Shown in pieces: positions 52,035 to 60,313 of a stretch of 64,000 nt of DNA. Positions within the stretch are counted from its first letter, which is position 1. Each line of letters starts with the position of its first letter. The notes under the pieces were generated by a model. It worked only from the letters and a program-made list of their open reading frames with translations, did not search any database and was not told where the DNA came from. Origin of the DNA: Ilyomonas sp963790435 (GTDB lineage: Bacteria; Bacteroidota; Bacteroidia; Chitinophagales; Chitinophagaceae); contig CAWBOI010000003.1 in the NCBI GenBank assembly GCA_963790435.1, positions 496,001 to 560,000 of the forward strand, written 5' to 3'. Both the position numbers and the translations under genes were made by a program.

Positions 52035-52364
52035 ATGGATATTATCATCGAATCTCCCGGATTTAAAGCAAGCAACGAACTGGAAAACTATGTGCGCGAA
52101 ACGCTTGCTAAACTAAAAAGTGATAAAATTATTCGTGCCGATGTTACGCTGTACAAAGGTTCGGATGCCAATCCCGTGAATAATTATTGTGAGATACGGT
52201 TAGAAGTGCCGGGCAATGACCATTTTGTGAAAAAAAGCTCCGGTACGTTTGAAACTGCTGTGTTGGATGCCACTGAAACCTTGCAGGAAATTTTGAAAAA
52301 AACGAAAGAAAAAGCTATTGACCGTAACCGGCATATAGATATGGATTCGATTCTTCAGCAATGA
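52035..52364 (+). CDS. hpf: Short-form ribosome hibernation promoting factor
   Basis: The protein has 109 residues from the ATG at 52035; an upstream in-frame start at 51984 would cover a repeat tract and is less likely. HPF features include IESPGFKASNELENYVRETLAKLK and the basic helix ATETLQEILKKTKEKAIDRNR. It binds the 30S decoding region and inactivates ribosomes in stationary phase. A strong terminator follows at 52387-52418. Confidence 0.88.
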   Translation: MDIIIESPGFKASNELENYVRETLAKLKSDKIIRADVTLYKGSDANPVNNYCEIRLEVPGNDHFVKKSSGTFETAVLDATETLQEILKKTKEKAIDRNRHIDMDSILQQ

Positions 52365-52386
52365 TGAATTAATAAAGAAAAGCTTT

Positions 52387-52418
52387 AAAAAACCTGCATT
52401 TTAAAACGCAGGTTTTTT
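52387..52418. terminator. Terminator after hpf
   Basis: AAAAAACCTGC pairs with GCAGGTTTTTT with a 10-base loop, followed by an AT-rich tract. A half-site of the GTCATTCCGC repeat (52432-52442) follows. Confidence 0.8.
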
Positions 52419-52451
52419 ATTTGTAATTGCCGTCATTCCGCAATCAATCTT

Positions 52452-53327
52452 TCATTTGTATTCATTCAAAACATCTTTTACCCTACTATAATATCCTTTT
52501 CCAAACAAAACCAAATGCACCAGCAACGGATATAACTGGCAAAGCTGAAGCCGTTGCTGCCAGCCCTTTTGCAGTGGATATATTTCATTATACGATTGAT
52601 AAAAAGTTTCATCGAAGCCACCAAACAAAAAGCTCATGGCAATGTCCATTTCCCGATTGCCATAATACACTGCAGGATCATAAATGGCAGCTTTGTTGTG
52701 AGTGCAAGCCATCACATTTCCATACCACAAATCGCCGTGCAGCAGAGCCGGAGGTTCATCAGTAAAAAGGCTGGGAAGCCTGCTGCGAAAGCGTTCTGCG
52801 TGCTTCATATCGTTTATTGTACACAAATTTTTGGCAAGTGCTTTCTCCAGCAAAGGCATAATTCTTTTTATAAAATAAAACTCACTCCAACTTTCACAAA
52901 CATCATTCGTTTGTGGAAGTGAGCCGATGTAATTGTTTTCGTAAAAGCCAAAGCCCTGTGATGTTTGCCGGTGCTGCAAAGCCAAACCTTCCCCCAAAGC
53001 TTTCCATGCCGCCTTTGTAAAGGTTTGTTTTTGCACAAATTCCATTACCAGGTAAGCATCGTTTTCAAATGCGCCATACAGCAAAGGCTGGGGAATTTTT
53101 AGCAGTGAATGTTCTTTCAAATATTGCAATCCATTGTATTCTTTCATAAACATATCAGCAAGCGATGCCTTGTTTTGTTTTACAAAAAAATTGCCTTCGC
53201 CCGTAGCCATAACAAACGCTGTGTTAATATCGCCGCCGTGTGTGAGCTGTACATTCATCACTTTTGTCTCCTTACCCAGAAATTTCGAAAGCTGCTCTTG
53301 CAAGTATTGTAAAAATGAGGTTGTCAT
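52452..53327 (-). CDS. Fructosamine/ketosamine kinase family protein
   Basis: The protein has 291 residues from the ATG at 53327; the longer TTG start at 53348 is possible. It has the small-molecule kinase fold: TAFVMATGEGNFFVKQNK (nucleotide lysine), AYLVMEF hinge, LLHGDLWYGNVM (catalytic HGD) and IYDPAVYYGNREMDIAMSFLFGGF (metal aspartate). It phosphorylates ketoamines to remove early glycation adducts. A GCAAAAACAAA motif (53024-53034) encodes FVQKQT. Confidence 0.9.
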   Translation of the reverse strand: MTTSFLQYLQEQLSKFLGKETKVMNVQLTHGGDINTAFVMATGEGNFFVKQNKASLADMFMKEYNGLQYLKEHSLLKIPQPLLYGAFENDAYLVMEFVQKQTFTKAAWKALGEGLALQHRQTSQGFGFYENNYIGSLPQTNDVCESWSEFYFIKRIMPLLEKALAKNLCTINDMKHAERFRSRLPSLFTDEPPALLHGDLWYGNVMACTHNKAAIYDPAVYYGNREMDIAMSFLFGGFDETFYQSYNEIYPLQKGWQQRLQLCQLYPLLVHLVLFGKGYYSRVKDVLNEYK

Positions 53328-53443
53328 AATTGCAAAAATTGTTGTCAAAGCCGATGTAATAAAATTGATAAAGCCCGTTTCCCAATCATCTTATAAACTC
53401 TGAAAATATTACATTTGCCGGATAAAAATTTAGCAGTTCCGGC

Positions 53444-54037
53444 ATGAAGAAGATAGAACTTGAGATTGTGGCTTTGTCTCATAGTATTACACAAACGCAT
53501 TCGTATGCAGTGGTGTTGGGTGAAGTGAATGGATTGCGCCGCCTGCCCATTGTTATTGGCGGCTTTGAAGCGCAGGCCATTGCCGTTGCCCTGGAACGGA
53601 TGCAGCCCAGCCGGCCACTTACCCACGACCTGATGAAAAATTTTATGAATGCCTTTAATGTAGAACTGATGGAGATTGTGATTAACGATTTGCAGGAAGG
53701 CATTTTTTACTCGAAGCTGGTGTGTATTAATGAGCACGATACCATTGAAATTGACAGCCGCACTTCCGATGCGCTGGCGCTTGCTGTGCGCTTTGGCTGT
53801 CCCATTTATACGTTTGATAATATACTGGAAAGTGCAGGTATTTTGATGGAAGACAGCAACAAAAAGAAGGGAGATGTAGCTGTTGAGCAAACCGTTAGTT
53901 CTACTTCTTCATCAAAAGAAAACCTGCACAGCTTAAGCGTTGATGAATTGCAAACGCTTTTGAACGAAGTGCTGGAACAGGAAGATTATCTGCGCGCCAT
54001 CAGCATCCGCGACGAACTGAACAAGCGTAAAAAGTAA
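53444..54037 (+). CDS. Bifunctional nuclease-family (DUF151) protein with UvrB/UvrC-like tail
   Basis: The protein has 197 residues. The DUF151 domain shows LRRLPIVIGGFEAQAIAVALE, TSDALALAVRFGCPIYTFDNILESAGI; the first residues IELEIVALS are typical. Near the C-terminus is an UVR motif (LQTLLNEVLEQEDYLRAISIRDELNKRKK) as in related Bacteroidota proteins. The family has RNase and DNase activity in plants; in bacteria the role is unclear. It precedes ispE on the same strand. Confidence 0.88.
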   Translation: MKKIELEIVALSHSITQTHSYAVVLGEVNGLRRLPIVIGGFEAQAIAVALERMQPSRPLTHDLMKNFMNAFNVELMEIVINDLQEGIFYSKLVCINEHDTIEIDSRTSDALALAVRFGCPIYTFDNILESAGILMEDSNKKKGDVAVEQTVSSTSSSKENLHSLSVDELQTLLNEVLEQEDYLRAISIRDELNKRKK

Positions 54038-54048
54038 TTTCTTCAATG

Positions 54049-54081
54049 TAAGGTTCCCACATAGTTACATAAAGAACCTTA
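54049..54081. terminator. Weak hairpin between the DUF151 gene and ispE
   Basis: TAAGGTTC and GAACCTTA pair around a 17-base loop with no T-tract. It may be an attenuator or chance. Confidence 0.35.
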
Positions 54082-54130
54082 TTACTTTGCGTTTCACATT
54101 GTACATCATACACCTAACATCGTACATAGG

Positions 54131-54955
54131 ATGATTCGTTTTCCTAACTGCAAACTCAATTTCGGTCTTCATATTCTGGGAAAGCGAAACGACGGCTACC
54201 ACAATTTAGAAACTGTTTTTTCTCCGCTTTCCATTTACGATGCATTAGAAATCTTGCCGTGTTCTTCTCAAAACAATCCACCTCAAATTACGATAACAGG
54301 CTTGCCCGTTTCGGGCGATGCCGCCAGCAATCTCTGTATAAAAGCATGGCATTTATTGAAGAACGATTTTCCGCAACTGCCCTCTGTCAACATTCATCTT
54401 CACAAAGCCATTCCAATGGGTGCTGGTTTGGGCGGCGGCAGCGCTAATGGCGCGTTTGCACTGATGATGCTGAACGATTTGTTTTCGCTCCAATTATCGG
54501 CTGAAAGCCTTGCCCGGTATGCGTTACGGCTTGGCAGTGATTGTCCGTTTTTTATTTATAACCAGCCCGTTTTTGCAACCGGAAGAGGGGAAGTGATGCA
54601 GCCGGTTTCCATTGGTTTGAAAGGTTACTATTTTTATATCGTCAATCCAAACATTCACATTTCAACGAAAGAAGCATTTGCACAATTACAATATCAAACC
54701 CACACTATTTCTTTACAAAGTATCATTGAAGAACCAATAGAAACCTGGAAAGAAACTTTAGTGAATGATTTTGAAGAAGGCATTTCAAAACGGCATCCAA
54801 CAATTGCAGAAATCAAACAGCAATTGTACAACCACGGCGCCATGTATGCAGCCATGAGTGGCAGCGGCAGCACGGTGTTTGGTATCTTTACCAGTAAGCC
54901 TGCTACACTTTTGTTTTCGCCCCATTTTTTTGTAAAAATTGTTGCGGCTGAATAA
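54131..54955 (+). CDS. ispE: 4-diphosphocytidyl-2-C-methyl-D-erythritol kinase
   Basis: The protein has 274 residues with GHMP kinase motifs: CKLNFGLHILGKRNDGYHNLETVF, PMGAGLGGGSANGAFALMML (nucleotide loop), and SGSGSTVFGIF near the end. It phosphorylates an intermediate of the non-mevalonate isoprenoid pathway. A CCACAGAG-type repeat begins 6 bases after the stop. Confidence 0.95.
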   Translation: MIRFPNCKLNFGLHILGKRNDGYHNLETVFSPLSIYDALEILPCSSQNNPPQITITGLPVSGDAASNLCIKAWHLLKNDFPQLPSVNIHLHKAIPMGAGLGGGSANGAFALMMLNDLFSLQLSAESLARYALRLGSDCPFFIYNQPVFATGRGEVMQPVSIGLKGYYFYIVNPNIHISTKEAFAQLQYQTHTISLQSIIEEPIETWKETLVNDFEEGISKRHPTIAEIKQQLYNHGAMYAAMSGSGSTVFGIFTSKPATLLFSPHFFVKIVAAE

Positions 54956-54961
54956 GATTTT

Positions 54962-55048
54962 GAACCACAAAGGCTCGAAGTAATGGAGCTATACAAAGTT
55001 TTTAAATACCCTTAGTGAAGCTTCGTGTTCTCTGTGGCTTTGCGGTTC
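54962..55048. repeat. CCACAAAG/CCACAGAG inverted repeat, copy 3
   Basis: GAACCACAAAGGCTCGAAG is matched in part by CTTCGTGTTCTCTGTGGC and TTTGCGGTTC. It begins just after the ispE stop codon, in the same position as the other two copies relative to their genes. Confidence 0.65.
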
Positions 55049-55133
55049 CTCTTTCTCACCTGCAAATGGCAACCAATAAAAAAATCTGCAAAACCAAACT
55101 TAGCAGGTTGAAAAAATAAATCAGTCTTTACAA

Positions 55134-55643
55134 TTATTGCTTTGGTTTCATCATGCTATCGTGGTGCATATTTCCATTTTGCATATTGCTATCTGACATG
55201 GGTGGATGGTTGGGTGGCATCATGTGGTTATGGTCGTCCTCCATCTTTGGCATTCCTTCCGGATGCGGATTTCCGTTGTGGCAAGTGTAGCAGGTAACTG
55301 CACGGATGGTATCGGTGTTGGTTGATTTATTAAAATTGAAATACTCTTTGTTGATGCCTACTGTCATTTTCATCATGTATCTCGCAATGTCTTTTTCAGG
55401 CTTTTCATCCGATGCAAAATTCAATTTGCCGGTGCTTTTATCAGGTGCATGGCAAAAGCCACACTTCACGCCCAGCGAGGCTTTGAAGAAATCCATGATG
55501 TGATCTAAACTATCGTGGCTGATATCTTTCGGCAGTACTTTTAAATTTTTAAAACCACCTTGTTTTGGCGATGGTGTAAACGACGTTACCGATACATAAA
55601 TAAGAGCCGCTATAATAGTGAGAATAAAAATTTGTTTTTTCAT
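55134..55643 (-). CDS. c-type cytochrome (reaction-centre cytochrome-like)
   Basis: The protein has 169 residues from the ATG at 55643. A signal peptide is followed by two haem-binding sites: CGFCH (about residue 66) and CYTCH (about 122). The pattern of two CxxCH and a methionine/histidine-rich tail (DDHNHMMPPNHPPM) is seen in Bacteroidota periplasmic cytochromes related to photosynthetic reaction-centre subunits; this organism is not implied to be photosynthetic. It likely carries electrons in respiration. Confidence 0.8.
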   Translation of the reverse strand: MKKQIFILTIIAALIYVSVTSFTPSPKQGGFKNLKVLPKDISHDSLDHIMDFFKASLGVKCGFCHAPDKSTGKLNFASDEKPEKDIARYMMKMTVGINKEYFNFNKSTNTDTIRAVTCYTCHNGNPHPEGMPKMEDDHNHMMPPNHPPMSDSNMQNGNMHHDSMMKPKQ

Positions 55644-55699
55644 AATTGATATGTTAGTTTTTGATTTACGCACTAAATATATAACCAATTGATGTAAAT

Positions 55700-55729
55700 A
55701 AAAAAGAGCGTTTCAAAACGCTCTTTTTT
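55700..55729. terminator. Terminator between YtxH and cytochrome genes
   Basis: AAAAAAGAGCGTTT pairs with AAACGCTCTTTTTT around CA. It sits between two minus-strand genes, downstream of the YtxH gene. Confidence 0.8.
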
Positions 55730-55772
55730 ACTTTTCCAGTCTTATCTGCTAAATTCATTTTGCAGGCACCCC

Positions 55773-56138
55773 TTATTGCGGTTGCTGCGCTGATTGATTC
55801 ACTTTGTTCTCTGCTTTGTTAACGGCTTCCTTTCCGCTATCTGCTGCTTTGTTCGCAGCTTCTTTGCCGCTGTCTAACAGCTTTAAAATCTTTTCACGAA
55901 CATCATCGCTGATGCCTTCAATTTTTTGACTTACCGTGCTTCTAAGGTCATCTGCTTTGGTAGAAGCTTTTTCCTTAAACTGATTGAACTTTTCTTTTGC
56001 GGCATCTGTTAATTCGCCCGTTTTATCAGATAGTTTCTGGCGGGTTTCTTCACCTGTCATGGGTGCAATTAATAAACCCACGGCAACGCCGGCAAGTACG
56101 CCCGATACGGTGCCTAAAATTATTTTCTGTGTACTCAT
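55773..56138 (-). CDS. YtxH-domain membrane-associated protein
   Basis: The protein has 121 residues. One membrane segment (ILGTVSGVLAGVAVGLLIAP) is followed by the YtxH pattern TGEETRQKLSDKTGELTDAAKEKFNQF and a long charged helical tail with AADSGKEAVNK-like repeats. The family is stress-linked and otherwise uncharacterised. It stands alone. Confidence 0.8.
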   Translation of the reverse strand: MSTQKIILGTVSGVLAGVAVGLLIAPMTGEETRQKLSDKTGELTDAAKEKFNQFKEKASTKADDLRSTVSQKIEGISDDVREKILKLLDSGKEAANKAADSGKEAVNKAENKVNQSAQQPQ

Positions 56139-56229
56139 ACAATTTAAAATTTTTTGTCAGTTAAGGAAAACAATTTTTCAAGAATCCTGCCAAGATTTCT
56201 ATTTTCCTGTGTATCAATATCTTTGACGC

Positions 56230-57405
56230 ATGACGAAAGTGTTTTTAAAACGAAAGATTGCACCACGCATTGCCAATGGCCATCCGTGGGTGTTTGGTAA
56301 TGAAGTGGAAGAAATAAAAGGCGATGTTGCGCCCGGCGATATTGTAGAAATTTATTTTGCTGATGGTTCGTTTGCGGGCAAAGGCTTTATCAATCCCAAA
56401 TCGCAAATTATCGTTCGCTTGCTTACACGAAAAAAAGAAGACATCAACGATGAATTTTTTTATAAAAAAATAGAAGCTGCATGGAACTATCGTCAGAAAA
56501 TTGGCTATACTGAAAATTGTCGTTTGATATTTGGCGAAGCCGATTATCTGCCTTCTTTAATCATTGATAAATTCAACGATTATTTTTCGCTGCAAACTGT
56601 ATCGCTTGGCATGGATAAATGGAAGGGCGCCATTGTAGAAGCGCTCAATAAAATCTTCCATCCCAAAGGCATTTACGAACGCAACGATGTGCCTGTGCGC
56701 GAACTGGAAGGGTTGCCGCAACAAACAGGGTTTTTATCGCCACCTTTCAATACGAAAATTGAGATAAAAGAGGCTGGCGTTCGCTTTATTGTGGATTTGG
56801 AAAACGGACAAAAAACGGGTTATTTTTTAGATCAGCAAGACAACCGGCGAGCCATTAAACATATTGTAAAAGACGCCGATGTGCTGGGTGCTTTTACTTA
56901 CACCGGCACGTTCGAAATTCATGCAGCACATTATGGTGCAAAATCGGTTTTGGGTTTGGATATTTCGGAAAGCGCAGTGGCGCAGGCCAATTATCATGCA
57001 AAACTAAACGGTGTTGACAATAAGTGCCGTTTTGAAGTATTGAATGCATTTGATGTATTGAAATTATGGGCGAAAGAAGGCAGGCAATACGACGTTGTCA
57101 TGCTCGACCCGCCTGCGTTTACGAAGAGCCGCGAGAACATTCACAAAGCCATTACAGGTTATAAGGAAATCAATTTGCGTGGCATGAAGCTCATCAGAAG
57201 CGGTGGCTTTCTGGTTACGAGCAGTTGCACAAATTTGGTTTCGCCAGAATTGTTTTTGCAAACGATACAAATGGCTGCAAAAGATGCAAGAAAGAATATA
57301 CGGCAGGTAACATTCCGGCAGCAATCAAGCGACCACCCAATTATCTGGGGAATGGAGAACACGAATTATTTAAAGCTTTTAATTGTAGAAGTAAGTGACA
57401 GATAG
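56230..57405 (+). CDS. RlmI-like class I SAM-dependent 23S rRNA methyltransferase
   Basis: The protein has 391 residues. An N-terminal PUA domain (LKRKIAPRIANGHPWVFGNEVEE) precedes a SAM-dependent methyltransferase (VLGAFTYTGTFEIHAAHYGAKSVLGLDISESA, VMLDPPAFTKS, SSCTNLVSPE). The RlmI family modifies cytosine 1962 of 23S rRNA; the exact target here is unproven. A low-complexity GAGC tract starts right after its stop codon. Confidence 0.9.
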   Translation: MTKVFLKRKIAPRIANGHPWVFGNEVEEIKGDVAPGDIVEIYFADGSFAGKGFINPKSQIIVRLLTRKKEDINDEFFYKKIEAAWNYRQKIGYTENCRLIFGEADYLPSLIIDKFNDYFSLQTVSLGMDKWKGAIVEALNKIFHPKGIYERNDVPVRELEGLPQQTGFLSPPFNTKIEIKEAGVRFIVDLENGQKTGYFLDQQDNRRAIKHIVKDADVLGAFTYTGTFEIHAAHYGAKSVLGLDISESAVAQANYHAKLNGVDNKCRFEVLNAFDVLKLWAKEGRQYDVVMLDPPAFTKSRENIHKAITGYKEINLRGMKLIRSGGFLVTSSCTNLVSPELFLQTIQMAAKDARKNIRQVTFRQQSSDHPIIWGMENTNYLKLLIVEVSDR

Positions 57406-57550
57406 CTGTGAGCTATGAGTTACGAGCAAGAAAAACAGGCAAAACCAAACCTTATGTCTTTATTAAGATAAATAGGCTAAACGTTAGGCAATTAAGAACG
57501 TCTTTTGTTTTTGGCAGTATTTTATCATCTCACTCATTTTTATTGATACC

Positions 57551-58291
57551 ATGAAGAAATTATTGTTCGCACTCGGGTTTGTTTTGGTTGCGCAATTTAC
57601 ACAAGCACAATTTAAAAACCTGTTGAAAAATCCTTTCAAAAAAGATTCATCACAAAACTCTTCCATTGGTTCAGTTTTATCAGGTATGAGCAATGATGAT
57701 GTTGCAGGCGGATTGAAAGAAGCCTTGAATAAGGGCATTGAAAAAAGCACGGGTTTGTTATCGGCAAAAGATGGCTTTTTTAAGAATGCAGCCGTAAAAA
57801 TTTTGCTGCCACCTGAAGCGCAAAAAATTGAGACAACCTTACGTGGCTTAGGTTTAGGCAATGAGGTAGATCAGGCAATCCTCACCATGAACCGGGCTGC
57901 GGAAGATGCTTCAAAAAGTGCAGCGCCTATTTTTTTGGATGCGGTAAAACGAATGACGATTACCGATGCAATGAACATTTTGCGGGGCAGCGATACAGCA
58001 GCAACTACGTATTTAAAAGCCAATACTACAAGCGCTTTAACTGCTGCATTTCGCCCGACTGTTGACAGCTCATTATCGAAGGTTGATGCCACAAAATATT
58101 GGTCAACCCTTACTACTACTTACAACCAATTGCCTTTGGTAAAAAAGGTGGAAACCGACCTTACTACTTATGTTACCGACAGAGCTTTGCAAGGTTTGTT
58201 TTATGAAATTGGAGCCGAAGAAAAACAAATCAGAAAGAACCCTGTAGAACGCACGACAGATTTGTTGAAGAAAGTGTTTGCAAAGCAGTAG
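57551..58291 (+). CDS. DUF4197 secreted protein
   Basis: The protein has 246 residues: a signal peptide (to TQAQ, about 20) and a DUF4197 domain (LKEALNKGIEKSTGLLSAKDGFFKNAAVKILLPPEAQKIETTLRGLGLGNEVDQAILTMNRAAEDASKSAAPIFLDAVKRMT). The domain is helical and widespread in Bacteroidota and Proteobacteria, with no known function. It is alone, with a motif variant upstream (57506). Confidence 0.85.
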   Translation: MKKLLFALGFVLVAQFTQAQFKNLLKNPFKKDSSQNSSIGSVLSGMSNDDVAGGLKEALNKGIEKSTGLLSAKDGFFKNAAVKILLPPEAQKIETTLRGLGLGNEVDQAILTMNRAAEDASKSAAPIFLDAVKRMTITDAMNILRGSDTAATTYLKANTTSALTAAFRPTVDSSLSKVDATKYWSTLTTTYNQLPLVKKVETDLTTYVTDRALQGLFYEIGAEEKQIRKNPVERTTDLLKKVFAKQ

Positions 58292-58423
58292 AGATGTGAT
58301 TTTGGATTGATGAATAAATGATGTATAATTGCTAAAAGCCTTGCTGCTTAAGGCTCTTAGTGGACAAGGAAGTATTCTTTTGAATTGAAAGTTGAGTGGT
58401 TCATAAGTTTGAAAAAAATGTTT

Positions 58424-58486
58424 CGTGCTGCGCGTCATTCCGCCCCAACAGTATAGTATTGTTGTGGCGGAATGACGCGCAGCACG
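58424..58486. repeat. Simple hairpin of the GTCATTCCGC repeat
   Basis: CGTGCTGCGCGTCATTCCGC and its complement at the right end pair with a 20-base spacer. The stem is longer than most terminators and carries the same core as the composite repeats, but lacks their inner arms. Confidence 0.8.
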
Positions 58487-58537
58487 TATTTTCGAATTGA
58501 CGAACATTGAAAATAATATCAACTAAACATCTTGTTT

Positions 58538-58545
58538 TATTTTTG
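58538..58545 (+). promoter_or_regulatory. Possible -7 box upstream of the Nudix gene
   Basis: TATTTTTG matches TAnnTTTG 63 bases before the start. No -33 element at the usual spacing, so confidence is low. Confidence 0.25.
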
Positions 58546-58607
58546 ATAACGGAGAGAATATTCTTGCGTTGAAAAAATATTAAATTAGTGCAAAAACAAA
58601 CATCAAT

Positions 58608-59108
58608 ATGAACCGCTTCAACATCCGGGTATATGGCATTTTAAAAGACAGCAACAACCGTGTTTTGGTAAGCGATGAACTAATACGCAGCGAGTATTTT
58701 ACCAAGTTTCCCGGCGGTGGTTTGGAGTTTGGCGAAGGCACACGCGATTGCCTGAAGCGTGAATTTAAAGAGGAAACAGATTTGGATGTAACCATTGGCA
58801 GACACATCTATACCACCGATTATTTTCAAATGTCGGCTTTTAATAAAGACCACCAAATCATTTCCATTTATTACTGGGTTCATGTAGAAGAGCCGATAGC
58901 TTTAGAAACAAAAACAAAACTGTTTGATTTTTTGCCTCATCAGCTTGCTGATACAAAAGGCGAATATGAAGTGTTCCGGTGGATTGAATGGAATGAATTA
59001 ACAGCAGAAACCGTTTCATTACCGATTGATAAAATTGTGGTGAACCTGATAAAACAGAACGAGCACAAAGCAGACGACAAACCGCTGCTGGCGAGAACAT
59101 TTTCATAA
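58608..59108 (+). CDS. Nudix hydrolase
   Basis: The protein has 166 residues. The Nudix box is GGGLEFGEGTRDCLKREFKEET (positions about 36-57), with the GX5EX7REUXEEXGU pattern mostly satisfied; the final G-U is replaced by D-L. It hydrolyses a nucleoside diphosphate linked to another group. Substrate unknown. A GCAAAAACAAA motif (58590-58600) lies 8 bases before the start, and another follows the stop (59120-59130). Confidence 0.88.
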   Translation: MNRFNIRVYGILKDSNNRVLVSDELIRSEYFTKFPGGGLEFGEGTRDCLKREFKEETDLDVTIGRHIYTTDYFQMSAFNKDHQIISIYYWVHVEEPIALETKTKLFDFLPHQLADTKGEYEVFRWIEWNELTAETVSLPIDKIVVNLIKQNEHKADDKPLLARTFS

Positions 59109-59146
59109 AAGAAAATAGGGCAAAAACAAACCCTTGCTCAAATATA

Positions 59147-60247
59147 TCACACCACAGGCTCTTGCTGCGAAAGACAATGAAAGCTTCCCAAGCCCCAGAT
59201 AATATCGGTTGAATCAATGCCAACCACTTCATGCTTTGGAAAACATTGGGCAATGATTTGTAAAGCCTTTTCATCTTTATTACAACAGTAAGTAGGTACA
59301 ATTACAAACCTATTGCAGATGTAAAAGTTAGCGTAAGAAGCGGGCAGCAATTGATCCTGATAAACGACAACATCCGGCATGGGCAGTTCGATAATGTTCA
59401 ATTGTTTTCCACTCAGCAAACGCATCTGTTGCAGTTGTTTCAAATTGTTTTGTAATGGTGTGTAATTCTCATCGTTTTTAGCCTCTTCAATTACCGTTAA
59501 AACCGTGTCTTCATTTACAAAACGAATTGTATCATCAATGTGCCCATCGGTATCATCGCCAACAATGCCTTCGTCCACCCATAAAATTTGTTCAACACCG
59601 TAATAATTGATTAGATAATTTTCGATTTGGTTTTGCGATAAATGTGGATTGCGGTTCTTGTTTAATAAACAACTTTTTGAGGTCAGCAAGCTGCCTTTTC
59701 CGTTAAACTCAACCGAGCCACCTTCCATAACAATACGAGGATAAAAAACGGGCAAATCAAAACGTTGCGCAATTAAAGTCGGCACAACATCATCTTTATC
59801 ATACGGCGGATATTTGTTGCCCCATGCGTTGTAATCCCAATCAATCACTGCTTTTTTTTGTTCGCTTTTTGGATTGATGATAAATGCCGGACCATGATCT
59901 CTGCACCACGCATCATTGGTTGGATTGAAATAGAACTCTATATTATTCCAAGCTACATCCGCATTGTGCAAATGCTTGCTGGCACTGGCTTTCATAGCTT
60001 CATCTTCTACATTGATGCGCACTTTTTCGCTTAGCGAGAGGTATTTTACGAATAAAGAGTATGAAGCAAAAACGCTTTCAATTTTTCCGGGCCAGCTTTC
60101 TTCTTTATGCGGCCACGAAAGCCATGTGGCTTCATGCCGTTCCCATTCGGCAGGAAAGAAGTAACCCAACTCCTTCGGTGTAGGAGGTATGCCCCCATCC
60201 CCTAAAGGGGAGGTATGAGCTTGTTTATTGTTTGTAACTTCTTTCAT
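59147..60247 (-). CDS. aguA: Agmatine deiminase (PAD family)
   Basis: The protein has 366 residues. The catalytic cysteine lies in GSFHCLSQQEP near the C-terminus; DHGPAF, NPTNDAWCRD and DTDGHIDD are family motifs. It converts agmatine to N-carbamoylputrescine. Residues 11-21 (AHTSPLGDGGI) are encoded by a hairpin repeat that also lies in kdsC. The usual start near PKELGYFFPAEW comes after it, so the repeat seems to have extended the N-terminus. aguB is upstream on the same strand, 66 bases away. Confidence 0.93.
   Translation of the reverse strand: MKEVTNNKQAHTSPLGDGGIPPTPKELGYFFPAEWERHEATWLSWPHKEESWPGKIESVFASYSLFVKYLSLSEKVRINVEDEAMKASASKHLHNADVAWNNIEFYFNPTNDAWCRDHGPAFIINPKSEQKKAVIDWDYNAWGNKYPPYDKDDVVPTLIAQRFDLPVFYPRIVMEGGSVEFNGKGSLLTSKSCLLNKNRNPHLSQNQIENYLINYYGVEQILWVDEGIVGDDTDGHIDDTIRFVNEDTVLTVIEEAKNDENYTPLQNNLKQLQQMRLLSGKQLNIIELPMPDVVVYQDQLLPASYANFYICNRFVIVPTYCCNKDEKALQIIAQCFPKHEVVGIDSTDIIWGLGSFHCLSQQEPVV
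60191..60220. repeat. CCCCT-type hairpin repeat inside aguA
   Basis: CCCCTAAAGGGG forms the hairpin, with flanks GCCCCCAT and AGGTATGAGC. The block is nearly identical to 21980-22009 in kdsC. An inverted partner is at 60288-60310, right after the aguB stop. Confidence 0.8.
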
Positions 60248-60287
60248 TTATAATTGAATCAAGATAACATTTACTTACGTTGTTAAA

Positions 60288-60310
60288 AGCTCCCCTTTAG
60301 GGGATGGGCT
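60288..60310. repeat. CCCCT-type hairpin repeat, intergenic inverted copy
   Basis: AGCTCCCCTTTAGGGGATGG lies between aguB and aguA. Together with the copy in the aguA start it flanks the aguA start codon as a large inverted repeat, so an RNA stem could cover the start region. Confidence 0.7.
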
Positions 60311-60313
60311 TCA

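Noticed and set aside
55134..55643. Photosynthesis-related function for the cytochrome
   Set aside because: No photosynthesis genes are nearby, and similar cytochromes occur in non-phototrophic Bacteroidota.
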